Source: an uncultured Eubacteriales bacterium
GTDB taxonomy: Bacteria; Bacillota; Clostridia; Christensenellales; Aristaeellaceae
Direction: 5' to 3'
DNA: 41,966 nt
NCBI GenBank assembly: GCA_902799045.1
Contig: CADBZH010000016.1
Location: 1-41,966 of the forward strand
How positions within the stretch are numbered: position 1 is the stretch's first letter; the number at the start of each line of letters is the position of its first letter. Both the position numbers and the translations under genes were made by a program. Positions 32,712-41,369 of the stretch are shown here, in pieces. The notes under the pieces are model-generated. The model saw nothing but the letters and a program-made list of their open reading frames with translations, was not told the DNA's origin and did no database searches.

Positions 32712-33581
32712 TCAGTATTTCACCTCGCGCCGCTTCGTGATGGAGAGTTGGACCGCGGAAACGATGACGATCAGGACGAACAGCACCAGTATGATGGCGG
32801 AGGAATAGCCGCGCCGGTTGTACTCGAACGCCTTTTCCACGGACATCAGCGTGATGGTCTGCGTGGCTCCGCCCGGGCCGCCGCCGGTAATGACCTTCAC
32901 GTGGTCGTACTGCTTCAGCCCGCCCGCGATGGAGAGGATGCTGTTGATGGTGATGCCCGGCATCATCAGCGGCAGCGTGATCCTGAAGAACCGCTGGAAG
33001 CCGTTCGCACCGTCCACCTCCGCGGCCTCCATCAACTCCGGCGGGATGGTGTTGAGCGTCGCCACGTAGATCACGAGGAACAGGCCCAGGCCGTTCCAGG
33101 AGATGATCACGGAGATCATCACGATCGTGTCCAGCGGCGTCTTGTAGAAGTTCACCGGGGCGATCCCGACCAGCGCCAGCAGCGTGTTGATCACGCCGCC
33201 GTCGGTCTGCATGATATAGGACCAGATGAACGCCACGACCACACTGGAGAGCACCGTGGGCACGAAGACGGCGCTCTTGGTGAACGCGCAGACGCGATTC
33301 TTGCGGTTCAGGGCCACCGCCAGGAACACGCCGAGGACGTTGTAGATCAGCACGGTGATGACCGTGATGATCAGCGTCACCTTCAGCGCGTTGTAGAACT
33401 GCGCGTCGGAGAACAGCCGAACGAAATTCTTGAACCCGATCATCTTGAATTTCTTGCTGATGCCGTCCCAGTTGGTGAAGCTGTAAAACATGGTCATGCC
33501 CAGGGGAACGATCATGAACACCGTGTAGATCAGATACCCCGGGAACACCAGCAGGAAATCATGCAGCTTGTTGTGCTTCAA
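32712..33581 (-). CDS. Sugar ABC permease, MalF/UgpA type
   Basis: 289-residue permease with a first membrane segment FLLVFPGYLIYTVFMIVPLG and the EAA loop EAAEVDGANGFQRFFRITLP. The start appears to be TTG at 33581, with AAGGGGG nine bases upstream; no ATG is suitably placed. It lies 143 bp after the binding-protein gene, and a strong hairpin stands in that gap. Pairs with the next permease. Confidence 0.88.
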   Translation of the reverse strand: MKHNKLHDFLLVFPGYLIYTVFMIVPLGMTMFYSFTNWDGISKKFKMIGFKNFVRLFSDAQFYNALKVTLIITVITVLIYNVLGVFLAVALNRKNRVCAFTKSAVFVPTVLSSVVVAFIWSYIMQTDGGVINTLLALVGIAPVNFYKTPLDTIVMISVIISWNGLGLFLVIYVATLNTIPPELMEAAEVDGANGFQRFFRITLPLMMPGITINSILSIAGGLKQYDHVKVITGGGPGGATQTITLMSVEKAFEYNRRGYSSAIILVLFVLIVIVSAVQLSITKRREVKY

Positions 33582-33663
33582 TGCTTTCAGCCCCCTTGAC
33601 GATTGCCCGCGCCCGCAGAACGCCGAACCGCCTGCCCTCGCATTCGGATTTTTCTTATAGAAT

Positions 33664-33694
33664 GGGAGGGGTATCCCTTGCGTCTACCCCTCCC
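33664..33694 (-). terminator. Hairpin between binding-protein and permease genes
   Basis: GGGAGGGGTA (33664-33673) pairs with TACCCCTCCC (33685-33694), a perfect 10-bp stem. On the minus strand it is followed by ATTCTATAAG, not a T run. It probably trims or protects the binding-protein message. Confidence 0.6.
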
Positions 33695-33724
33695 GAAACG
33701 GTGCCTGTGTCGGCGTCAGCCTGA

Positions 33725-34981
33725 TCAGGCGGCGTCTTCGATGGCCTCGTTGGAGATCTCCCACTCGGCGTCGAAGGCGTCCAGCTCGGCCTCGACGTCC
33801 GCGCCGATGGCGATGTTCTGGGTCATCTTGTTGGTGAAGTAGTCCTTCAGGCCGGGCAGGAAGGCGTCGTCGCCGGTCATGCTCTCAAAGCCCTCGACCT
33901 CGGTCATGCTGGCGATCTGCTCCTCCATGTCCTTGCGCAGGGGGATCATCTCATACTCCACGGTGTCCTTGGTGGTGCTGAACAGCTGCTCGCTGTGCAG
34001 GAACTCGCCGTACAGCTCCTTGTCGGTGAAGAAGAAGTGGATGAAGTCCTTGCAGACCTCGGGATACTTGGTGTCCGCGCCGATGGACAGGCCCTCGTTG
34101 ACGAACACGGAGACCACGTTGGCGTCCTCGTCGCCCGGGATCGGGAACCAGCCGACCTCAAAGTCCTGCAGGCCCTTTTCGACCTCGGCGTTCACCCAGG
34201 AACCGATGGGCAGCATGGCGGCGTTGCCGTTGAAGAACTGCTCGAGCATCTGGGTGTAGGTGATGCCGGTGATGTTGTCGCCGCAGTACTTGGTGCAGAT
34301 GGTCTGGTACTTCTGCATCGCCTTCACGAGGTCGGGGTTGTTGAACTTCACCTCGTCCGCGTTGCGCTTGGCGCCCCAGTGGGTGTCCTTGGCGAGCAGG
34401 TCGGTGCCGGCGAACATGTTGGCCAGCTGGCCCTGCGGCCAACCGTCCTTCAGGCCCAGGGAGACGGGCTGGATGCCGGCCTCGAGCAGCTTGTCGCAGG
34501 CGTCGATCAGCGCCTGATAAGTCGTCGGAACCTCGATGCCGTTGGCGGCGAACATGTCCTTGTTGTAGAACACGCCGATGATCTGCTTCTTGTAGTTGGC
34601 GACATACTGCTTGCCGCCGATCTTGCCGACCTCGGGATCAGCCAGGTAGTCCAGGTCGCCGTCGTCGAAGGCCAGCAGCGCGCCGGAGGGAACGAAGTCC
34701 GCCGGGTTCTGCATGACCATGATGTCCGGGAACTGGTCGGTGGCCAGCAGGTCCTTCTCATACTGCGGCAGCGTGACGTTGGAGGAGGGGTTGCCGATGA
34801 TCTCCACCTTCACGTCGGGGTTCGCGGCCATGTAGCGGTCCGCGATGGACTGCCAGAACTCCAGCGGCAGCTGCGGCTGGATGTTGACGCAGAATACGAT
34901 CTTGGTCTCCTCAGCGAAAGCCGCGGTGGCGATTCCGCAAATCAGGAGCACGCACAGGATCAGCGACAGGAACTTCTTCAT
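33725..34981 (-). CDS. Oligosaccharide ABC substrate-binding protein
   Basis: A 418-residue family-1 solute-binding protein. Signal peptide MKKFLSLILCVLLICG, probably cut after TAAFA; the Cys residues do not fit a good lipobox. The mature part begins ETKIVFCVNIQPQLPLEFWQ and shows the GSWVNAEVEKGLQDFEVGW segment typical of oligosaccharide binders. ATG 34981 follows GGGAGAGTTAAC. The frame upstream covers the leader and is rejected. It is the first gene of an operon with two permeases and the GH31 enzyme, starting from the promoter at 35037-35065 and probably controlled by the adjoining two-component system. Confidence 0.9.
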   Translation of the reverse strand: MKKFLSLILCVLLICGIATAAFAEETKIVFCVNIQPQLPLEFWQSIADRYMAANPDVKVEIIGNPSSNVTLPQYEKDLLATDQFPDIMVMQNPADFVPSGALLAFDDGDLDYLADPEVGKIGGKQYVANYKKQIIGVFYNKDMFAANGIEVPTTYQALIDACDKLLEAGIQPVSLGLKDGWPQGQLANMFAGTDLLAKDTHWGAKRNADEVKFNNPDLVKAMQKYQTICTKYCGDNITGITYTQMLEQFFNGNAAMLPIGSWVNAEVEKGLQDFEVGWFPIPGDEDANVVSVFVNEGLSIGADTKYPEVCKDFIHFFFTDKELYGEFLHSEQLFSTTKDTVEYEMIPLRKDMEEQIASMTEVEGFESMTGDDAFLPGLKDYFTNKMTQNIAIGADVEAELDAFDAEWEISNEAIEDAA

Positions 34982-35012
34982 GTTAACTCTCCCTTTCCGT
35001 TCTCGTTTATTT

Positions 35013-35026
35013 GGCACTTCAGTGCC
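35013..35026. promoter_or_regulatory. Inverted repeat in the binding-protein leader
   Basis: GGCACT and AGTGCC, separated by two bases, lie just behind the expected transcription start. It could be a small operator or a 5' RNA hairpin. Confidence 0.35.
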
Positions 35027-35036
35027 CCACAATCAG

Positions 35037-35065
35037 ATTATATTTCAACCTCCCTTTATGTACAA
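35037..35065 (-). promoter_or_regulatory. Promoter of the binding-protein/permease/GH31 operon
   Basis: On the minus strand TTGTAC (35065-35060), a 17-base spacer and TATAAT (35042-35037). The same hexamers drive the rhaB-rhaD operon. It lies in the gap between the response-regulator stop and the binding-protein start. Confidence 0.75.
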
Positions 35066-35097
35066 TGTGCAAAATTCTTGATATTAGTATAAAATTT

Positions 35098-36651
35098 TCA
35101 GTTTCTTTGGCCCGTGGGCGTGGCGCCGGTAACTTTCTTGAAGATCTTGAGGAAGTAGTGGTAATCGGTGAAGCCCACCTGCTCCGCGACCTCGTAGACC
35201 TTCAGCGTGGGATTCGCCAGCAGCCGCTGCGCCTCCCGCACGCGCATGGCGTTGACGTAGTCGGTGAAGGCGCTGCCGGTCTCCTTCTTGAAGATCTGGC
35301 CCAGGTAGGAGGTGTTGATGTGGCACTCAGCGGCGACCTGCTTGAGCGTCACGCCCTCCCGGTAGTGCTCCGCGATGTACGCCACCGCCAGGCCCACGAC
35401 GCTCGTGCCCTTGCCCAGCACCGCCCGGTTCTCCGAAAACAGCTTGCCGCAGAGTTCAAACAGCCAGGCGCTCATCTCGGAAAACCGGCGCAGCGCGAAC
35501 AGCTGCGCGAAGTCGAAGTCGATCGGGTCCTTAAAGGCGTTGATGCTGCCGCAGGTCTCGTAAAAGCACTCCGCCATGCGCACGGCGATGTGCATCATCA
35601 GGTTCTGCGCCTGGCTGAGCGACGGCTTCGTCTCGCCCGCCAGGGCCTCCAGCGCCGCCTCCAGGTCGCGCTTGAGGCCGTCCTGGTCGCCGCGGCGAAT
35701 GAAGCCTTTCATCCGCTCATAGTCGATCCGGTCGAAGGCCCGCTCCTGCGGCGAGGTCTCCGGCACGCCGTCGTACCACACGATGCCGCCGTTCTTGAGG
35801 AACACGCCGTACTCGAGGCTCTCCCGCGCGCTCTCGTAGGAGGCCTGGATCTCCTCCACGCGCGCGGCGGGACGGCCCACGCCGATGGTGAGCGCGATCT
35901 GCCCCACGCCCGCCCGCGCCATCACCGCCTCCAGCGCGCGCTGGATGTCCATGCGGCTGTGGGGCGTGCGTTCGTGGGACATCAATAGCGCCAGGTTCCC
36001 GTCGCCGTCGACGAACGCCGTCAGGCTGCCGCCCGGGGAATCGAAGCGGACGTCGCGGTTGAGCTCCAGGGCCAGCTGTTCGCGCCGCGCCGTGGAGACC
36101 TGCCGGGGCATGGAGCACACCGCGCAGGCGTGCTCCTCCGCGCCGAGGGACAGGTTCAGAAACTCCGCCTTTTCCTTCAATTCCTCGAGGCTGATGTTGC
36201 CGGACACCAGGCGGCGGAGCGTGTTGGAGCGGAGCAGCTCGCTGCCCTGGCGGATCTGCCGGCCCACGACGGCCTCCTTCTCGATCTCGCTGACGGCGTT
36301 TTTCAGGTTGGAGATGAGCTCGTCGTTGTCGATCGGCTTGAGCAGGTAGTTGTCCACGCCCAGCCTGATCGCGGCCTTGAGGTAGTCGTAGTCGCTGTAG
36401 CCGCTGAGGATCGTGATCTTCACGTCGAAATCCAGCTTCTTGACCTCCTGGATCAGCTGCAGGCCGTCCATCTCCGGCATGCGGATGTCGGTGATCAGGA
36501 TCTCCGGGCGAATGGCGCGGCACAGCTTCAGCGCCTCGACGCCGTCGGCGGCCTCCCCCGCCACCTCCAGGCCCAGGCTGTCCCACTCAATGGTCTCGCG
36601 CAGTCCCTTGCGAATGACCGGCTCGTCATCCACGATGATTACTCTGTACAT
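35098..36651 (-). CDS. YesN-type response regulator with AraC output domain
   Basis: 517 residues. N-terminal receiver: acidic pair in IIVDDEPVIRKGL, phosphorylated D55 in LITDIRMPEMDG, K105 in DNYLLKPID. A long middle region of unknown fold follows, then the AraC double HTH at the C-terminus: VTLKQVAAECHINTSYLGQI and LKVYEVAEQVGFTDYHYFLK. It probably activates the promoter at 35037-35065, which points away from its own 3' end. It overlaps the end of the kinase gene by 26 bases, and its ribosome binding site AGGAGCTGGAGAAGT lies within that gene. Confidence 0.9.
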   Translation of the reverse strand: MYRVIIVDDEPVIRKGLRETIEWDSLGLEVAGEAADGVEALKLCRAIRPEILITDIRMPEMDGLQLIQEVKKLDFDVKITILSGYSDYDYLKAAIRLGVDNYLLKPIDNDELISNLKNAVSEIEKEAVVGRQIRQGSELLRSNTLRRLVSGNISLEELKEKAEFLNLSLGAEEHACAVCSMPRQVSTARREQLALELNRDVRFDSPGGSLTAFVDGDGNLALLMSHERTPHSRMDIQRALEAVMARAGVGQIALTIGVGRPAARVEEIQASYESARESLEYGVFLKNGGIVWYDGVPETSPQERAFDRIDYERMKGFIRRGDQDGLKRDLEAALEALAGETKPSLSQAQNLMMHIAVRMAECFYETCGSINAFKDPIDFDFAQLFALRRFSEMSAWLFELCGKLFSENRAVLGKGTSVVGLAVAYIAEHYREGVTLKQVAAECHINTSYLGQIFKKETGSAFTDYVNAMRVREAQRLLANPTLKVYEVAEQVGFTDYHYFLKIFKKVTGATPTGQRN

Positions 36652-38467
36652 ACTTCTCCAGCTCCTCCTTCTTCCGGGCGGGCATGATGATGCTGACGAC
36701 GGTGCGCACGCCGCTCTGGCTCTCGATGGTCAGCCCGTAGGGCTCGCCGAACAGGATGCGGATCCTCTGGTGCACGTTGCTCAGGCCGATGCTGTAGTGG
36801 TCCTCGGCCTCATTTTCGGGCTGGTCGAGCAGGCCCGTGATGCGCCGGACCTTCTCCTCGTCCATGCCGCAGCCGTTGTCCTCGACGGCGATCACGAGCC
36901 TGCCCTCCGGCTCCTGACGCACAGAGACGGAGATGATGCCGCCGGAGGAGACGCCCTTCTGGCCATGGCGGATCGCGTTCTCCACCAGCGGCTGCAGGAT
37001 GAACTTGGGCACGCCCAGCGCCATCAGCCTCTGCGGAACGTCCGTGACGACGTCAAAGGCATCGGCGTAGCGGATCTTCTCCAGCTCGACAAAGGCGTTC
37101 GCGTAGTCGATCTCCTCGCGAAGCTCCACGAACATGCCCCGCGTCTTGATGTTCCAGCGGAAGAGGTTTCCGAGGATGTGGATCATCCGGGCGGTCTCGG
37201 CGTCGTGGTTCATCAGCGCGTTCACGCGGATCGATTCCAGCGTGTTGAACAGGAAATGCGGGTTGATCTGCGCCTGCAGCGCCTTCAGCTCCGCGGTCTT
37301 GGACTGGAGCTGGTACACATACGCGGTCTGGATGTGCTTGTCCAGGCTGGTGATCATGCTGTTGAAGCGCTGCTCCAGGTAGCCGATCTCGTCGTTCGCC
37401 CGCACGTCCCCGTATTCGTTGAATTTGCCGCGCTCGAGGTCCCGCATCTTGCGCACGAGGCGCTCGATCCTGCGCGAGAACATCGACGCCGAGATCAGGC
37501 TGATGACCAGCGCCAGCACGACGCACACCACCAGTATGCCGTAGAGCCGCCGCCGGATCGCGCCCGCCTCCCTTCGGATCACGTCCCGGTTGACGATGTT
37601 CACGAAGCGATAGCCGGTCTGATCCGAGGTCAGCATGTTGACGACGTACTGGTCGTTGGACTGCGCGCCGTCCAGATCGTCGATGCCGTACTTTTCGCCG
37701 TTGAACGGCGCGCCCGCCGCCTCGCCGGAGGAATCAAACAGCGTCAGGCCGTTTGGATCGACCACAAGCATCGTCCCGTTCAGGCTGTCCGAATTCTGAA
37801 TGGCCGCCTTGAAGTGGTCCGCCCAGACGTTGACCACGATGTAGCCCAGCGGGTTGTTGAAGCGCACGGCGTTCTCGTCGAACAGGTAGATGCAGTAGGA
37901 CAGCACGGAGTAGTTGTTGACGCTGCTGGAGTTGATGTAGTCGGGAATGTGGTTTGGGACGAAGCGGATCTTGTTGTCGATCGCTCCCCCCGGCAGACTC
38001 TTGCTGTAAAAGTCGTAGTTCAGGGACGGGTCCCTTCCGGCGACGTTGGAGAAGAAGAACACGTCTCGGTCGCCGTAATCAACGATGAAGATGTCGGATA
38101 TGAAGCTATTGGAGCTGCAAATGTCCTGCAGGTAGCCGGAGATGACCTCGCGCTTGGTCTTGCGGTTCAGGTTCTCCAGCTTGCGCGGTTTGAGGTAGTC
38201 CATGACGCTGTAGTTGTCGTAGTAGCTCAGCGGCATGTACAGCTTGACGAAGATGTTTCGGATCGTCTTGTATTTGTCGTCGCTGTAGTCCCGCACCTGG
38301 CGGACCATCTCGCGGTCCACCCGCGACTCCTTCTCCGTCAGCGTCCGCACGACCCAGGAGGTCGTCAGGCCGGAGACCAGGCCCATCCCGATGATGATGA
38401 CGAGGCCGTAGGAGAGCATCATCTTGATGAAGTACCTGCTCACAAAATGCGGTTCGCGCCGTGCCAT
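36626..38467 (-). CDS. YesM-type sensor histidine kinase
   Basis: 613-residue membrane kinase. Two membrane segments (about 17-40 and 308-330) bracket an extracellular dCache-like sensor of ~270 residues. HAMP linker (SRRIERLVRKMRDLERG), then the His_kinase domain with H404 in QINPHFLFNTLESI. The ATPase boxes are FILQPLVENAIRHG (N), VEDNGCGMDEE (G1) and YSIGLSNVHQRI (G2). Such kinases sense extracellular oligosaccharides, often through binding proteins. It sits between the GH36 gene and its regulator partner. ATG 38467 follows GGGAGGAGCG. Confidence 0.9.
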   Translation of the reverse strand: MARREPHFVSRYFIKMMLSYGLVIIIGMGLVSGLTTSWVVRTLTEKESRVDREMVRQVRDYSDDKYKTIRNIFVKLYMPLSYYDNYSVMDYLKPRKLENLNRKTKREVISGYLQDICSSNSFISDIFIVDYGDRDVFFFSNVAGRDPSLNYDFYSKSLPGGAIDNKIRFVPNHIPDYINSSSVNNYSVLSYCIYLFDENAVRFNNPLGYIVVNVWADHFKAAIQNSDSLNGTMLVVDPNGLTLFDSSGEAAGAPFNGEKYGIDDLDGAQSNDQYVVNMLTSDQTGYRFVNIVNRDVIRREAGAIRRRLYGILVVCVVLALVISLISASMFSRRIERLVRKMRDLERGKFNEYGDVRANDEIGYLEQRFNSMITSLDKHIQTAYVYQLQSKTAELKALQAQINPHFLFNTLESIRVNALMNHDAETARMIHILGNLFRWNIKTRGMFVELREEIDYANAFVELEKIRYADAFDVVTDVPQRLMALGVPKFILQPLVENAIRHGQKGVSSGGIISVSVRQEPEGRLVIAVEDNGCGMDEEKVRRITGLLDQPENEAEDHYSIGLSNVHQRIRILFGEPYGLTIESQSGVRTVVSIIMPARKKEELEKYVQSNHRG

Positions 38468-38510
38468 GCCATCGCTCCTCCCATTCAGCCGTTGCCCGTT
38501 CGTCCCGTCC

Positions 38511-40607
38511 TCACGCCCTGCGCTTCAAAAGCGCCGCGAACGCGCCGTTCGCCGGCAGCGCGAAGGCGAGCATGCCGCCCTCGTGCGCCACAGCGCCGTC
38601 GTCCTCCGCGAAGACGCGCTCGAGGACGTACTCCTCCCCGACGGGGATCGCCATCCGCTCCGGCACGCCGTCAAACACGTGCCCCACGACCAGCTTCGCG
38701 CCGCCGTCCGGGCTCGTGCGCTCCACTGCCTGCCAGCCGCGGGGGTGGCGATAGCTGGCGATCCGCGGCCCGTGGCGCACGGTGACGCCGTCGCGGATGA
38801 CGCCCTCGGCCCGGCGATAGAACGCGATGCCCCGCTCGACGACGGCCCATTGCTCCGCGCTCAGCGCCTCCACGTCGCCGGAGAGGCACATCACGCCCAA
38901 AAACGTCGCCGCGACGGACCACACCAGCCGCCGGATCGAATCCCCGCGGCGCAGCACCGCCCAGATCAGGCTCTGCTCCGGCAGCATCGCGCGGTGCAGG
39001 TTCGCCGCGATGATCGGCAGCTCCTGCTGCTCGTGCGAATCGGTGGCCGACGCCAGCTGGCACAGGCCCAGGAACGACGGCTCCAGCCGGTGCCCGCCCG
39101 ACGCGCAGTCCTCGATGAGGATATTCGGGATGCGCGCGCGTATCTCCCGGAAGAAGTCCTGCGACGCGGCGATGTCCCGGCGCAGCCCTTCGCCCAGGCT
39201 CTCCGCGCCGTCGCAGCCCACGCCGATGCTCTCGTTGCAGTCGATCTTGACGTATTCAAACCCGTTTTCCGAAAGCGGCTCGATGACCTTTTCGCGCAGG
39301 TATTCCCGCACCCACGGATCGCGCATGTCCCAAAACCTACGCACGCCCGCCGTGATCGGCGCGCCGAAGCGCGTCAGCTGGTGCGCCGCCTGCCCCTCGA
39401 ACACGTCGGCCTCCCGCCCGCAGATCTCCGGCTCGAACCACAGCCCGGGGCGCATCCCGGCGTCGCGGATGGCCCGCGCCGCCGCCCCGAGGCCGTCCGG
39501 GAACTGGTCGGCATTGACCGTCCAGTCGCCCATGTTCAATTCCCAGCTCTTGCCGGGCTGGGCATACCAGCCGCAGTCGATGACAAAGTAGTCGATGTCC
39601 CGCCCCCGAAGCGCCGGAAGCAGCTCCCCGAGCCGCCGCTGGCTCGGCGCGCCCCAGGTCGTGCAGAATTCGTTGAACACCACCGGCAGCCGATCGGGTC
39701 GCGGCAGCTTCGACAGCGCCCGCTTCTGCATCCGGGTCAGCCGCGCGCAGAGCGCGTCCACGTCGCCGACACAGGCGCTCAGGTGCGCGGCGGGGGTCTC
39801 GAACGCCTCCCCGGGCTGAACGACCTTCGCCCAGTGCCCGAAGTCGTAGTCCGCGAGCCCGCCCGACAGGCACAGCCCGTCGTCCCGGCGGTACGCCTCC
39901 ATCTGCCACGACGCCGACGCGTGCAGCTGCGCGCCCCAGACCACGCCGCTTACGCGGTCCTCCACCGCGGCGAACGGGAACCAGCGGCGCACCGGCAGCG
40001 AACCCACTTGGCCGAACTTCTCGCTGAACGCGCCGTGGCCGGACCACGACGGCTCCAGCAGCAGATCCTCGATCGCGTCGCTGATCAGGCGGCCCTCGTC
40101 GCTCCACTTGCTGCCCAGCCGATGCAGCGTCAGGCTGTTCGGCGCGTCCATGGGCGCGTAGGGCGTGATGCCGCAGAGGCTGAAGCTGGACAGCATCTCC
40201 AGCGTGACGGGCGCGTCGCCGCCGTTTCGAAACACGCTGCGGACCTCGACGCCCGGCTCGCCTTCACGATAATTCAGATGATGCTCGACGCACAGCCCGC
40301 CCGGCGCAGCCAGCGCAGTGACGATGCGCGTTGTCCCGCCGTCCCGGACCAGCTCCTGCTTTTCATACCCGAAGCGGCCCACAGACGCACCGCCACGCAT
40401 GGTGTGCCCATTGGCAAAGCCAAAGGGAAAGTCGTCGCCGCGCAGGCGCAACTGCACCAGCGAATCCACATGCTGGCGCTTTGCCTCGCGCCGCGCCTCC
40501 CAGTGCGCGGGGTTGAGCTCCAGGCCCACCTGCCGCCCGTCTTCAGACAGCCAGTAGCTCGCCTCCATGTCCCCCAGCGTCTCCCTGCGCAAGAGTTGTC
40601 GCGTCAT
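38511..40607 (-). CDS. GH36 alpha-galactosidase
   Basis: Cytoplasmic alpha-galactosidase of 698 residues, near the usual ~720. N-terminal beta supersandwich, then the barrel with the subsite motif DCGWYAQ (about 344-350), MRPGLWFEPE, nucleophile D457 in FEYVKIDCNES, and the EDCASGGHRLEPSF segment. The acid/base is probably D523 in ASATDSHEQ, placed 66 residues after the nucleophile as in other GH36 enzymes. It releases alpha-1,6-galactose from raffinose-type or galactomannan oligosaccharides. ATG 40607 follows GGAAGGGCTTGAG. It is first in an operon with the histidine kinase and response regulator. Confidence 0.92.
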   Translation of the reverse strand: MTRQLLRRETLGDMEASYWLSEDGRQVGLELNPAHWEARREAKRQHVDSLVQLRLRGDDFPFGFANGHTMRGGASVGRFGYEKQELVRDGGTTRIVTALAAPGGLCVEHHLNYREGEPGVEVRSVFRNGGDAPVTLEMLSSFSLCGITPYAPMDAPNSLTLHRLGSKWSDEGRLISDAIEDLLLEPSWSGHGAFSEKFGQVGSLPVRRWFPFAAVEDRVSGVVWGAQLHASASWQMEAYRRDDGLCLSGGLADYDFGHWAKVVQPGEAFETPAAHLSACVGDVDALCARLTRMQKRALSKLPRPDRLPVVFNEFCTTWGAPSQRRLGELLPALRGRDIDYFVIDCGWYAQPGKSWELNMGDWTVNADQFPDGLGAAARAIRDAGMRPGLWFEPEICGREADVFEGQAAHQLTRFGAPITAGVRRFWDMRDPWVREYLREKVIEPLSENGFEYVKIDCNESIGVGCDGAESLGEGLRRDIAASQDFFREIRARIPNILIEDCASGGHRLEPSFLGLCQLASATDSHEQQELPIIAANLHRAMLPEQSLIWAVLRRGDSIRRLVWSVAATFLGVMCLSGDVEALSAEQWAVVERGIAFYRRAEGVIRDGVTVRHGPRIASYRHPRGWQAVERTSPDGGAKLVVGHVFDGVPERMAIPVGEEYVLERVFAEDDGAVAHEGGMLAFALPANGAFAALLKRRA

Positions 40608-40649
40608 CTCAAGCCCTTCCTTTCGTTCCCGTCCGCCGCCCATGCATTA

Positions 40650-40678
40650 AATCTACCGCGATTTCGCCCGGATGTCAA
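40650..40678 (-). promoter_or_regulatory. Promoter of the GH36-kinase-regulator operon
   Basis: On the minus strand TTGACA (40678-40673), a 17-base spacer and TAGATT (40655-40650), 43 bp upstream of the GH36 start. Confidence 0.75.
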
Positions 40679-40707
40679 TCTCATATCCGGCTCGACGGCG
40701 TGGCCCG

Positions 40708-41178
40708 TCACACATCCGAAAAGCCCAACTCCCCACGCAGCTTCGCGTACCGCGCCGCCTCGTGGGCCTTGACCTCCTTCGTCGGGTCGGAGAGGCTGTG
40801 GTCGATCACGTCGGCGTCCTTGAGGATCTCGTCCATGGGGCCGTCCACCTCCGCCTTGCTGTCGTGATGCCATATGGCAGAACAAACGACGTCCGTCTCC
40901 TCCGGCGTCGTGATGGCCAGCTTCTCCAGCAGCTTCCGCGCGTACTCCGCGCCGAGATGGGCGTGGTCGTCGTAGCTGCTGCTCTTGTAGGCGTACAGGT
41001 CGTGGAGCAGACCCGCCATCGTCGCGAGCTCCGCGTTCTCCCCGCGCTTCTTCGCGAGCACCGCCGCCGCCAGTGCGACCCCGTGCAGGTGAGAGATGGC
41101 CTTCAGCCGCTTGTCTTCGTCCTCCATCTTCTCCAGAACCTTGTGCACCTGTTTCTGCAGCTCCTTGATCCGGCTCAT
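40708..41178 (-). CDS. HD-domain protein, probable metal-dependent phosphohydrolase
   Basis: 156 residues. The metal-binding HD pattern is visible: H32 in HLHGVALA, H59-D60 in AGLLHDLYAY, H104/H105 in AIWHHDS, and D121/D123 in ILKDADVIDH. HD proteins cleave phosphate esters of nucleotides or cyclic dinucleotides; the substrate is unknown here. ATG 41178 follows GGAGGGAAGCAT, fourteen bases after the stop of the 58-residue gene, so it is third in a tight operon. Confidence 0.85.
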   Translation of the reverse strand: MSRIKELQKQVHKVLEKMEDEDKRLKAISHLHGVALAAAVLAKKRGENAELATMAGLLHDLYAYKSSSYDDHAHLGAEYARKLLEKLAITTPEETDVVCSAIWHHDSKAEVDGPMDEILKDADVIDHSLSDPTKEVKAHEAARYAKLRGELGFSDV

Positions 41179-41192
41179 ATGCTTCCCTCCGT

Positions 41193-41369
41193 TCAGCTTT
41201 CAAATCGGCGAATATCGATGCCCCACAGCCGTGCCGCCCGGATGAGCTCCTCCGGGCTCATGTCCTCCACGCTGAGCGCGTCCATCAGGGCCGGGCCGAT
41301 GCCCCCGCCAAAGCAGGCGGCAAAGCATTCATCCCTCAGGGCCTCGCGCAGCGCGTCATAATCGATCAT
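41193..41369 (-). CDS. 58-residue acidic protein of unknown function
   Basis: Short protein starting MIDYDALREALRDECFAACF, then GGGIGPALMDALSVEDMSPE and ending LWGIDIRRFES. Two Cys near the N-terminus. No known family comes to mind; the ALSVEDMSPEELIRAAR part looks like two short helices. GAGGTGG precedes the ATG at 41369, which overlaps the upstream TGA as ATGA. The tight coupling and codon style indicate a real gene. Similar short DxxAxEEL proteins occur in Clostridia without assigned roles. Confidence 0.65.
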   Translation of the reverse strand: MIDYDALREALRDECFAACFGGGIGPALMDALSVEDMSPEELIRAARLWGIDIRRFES

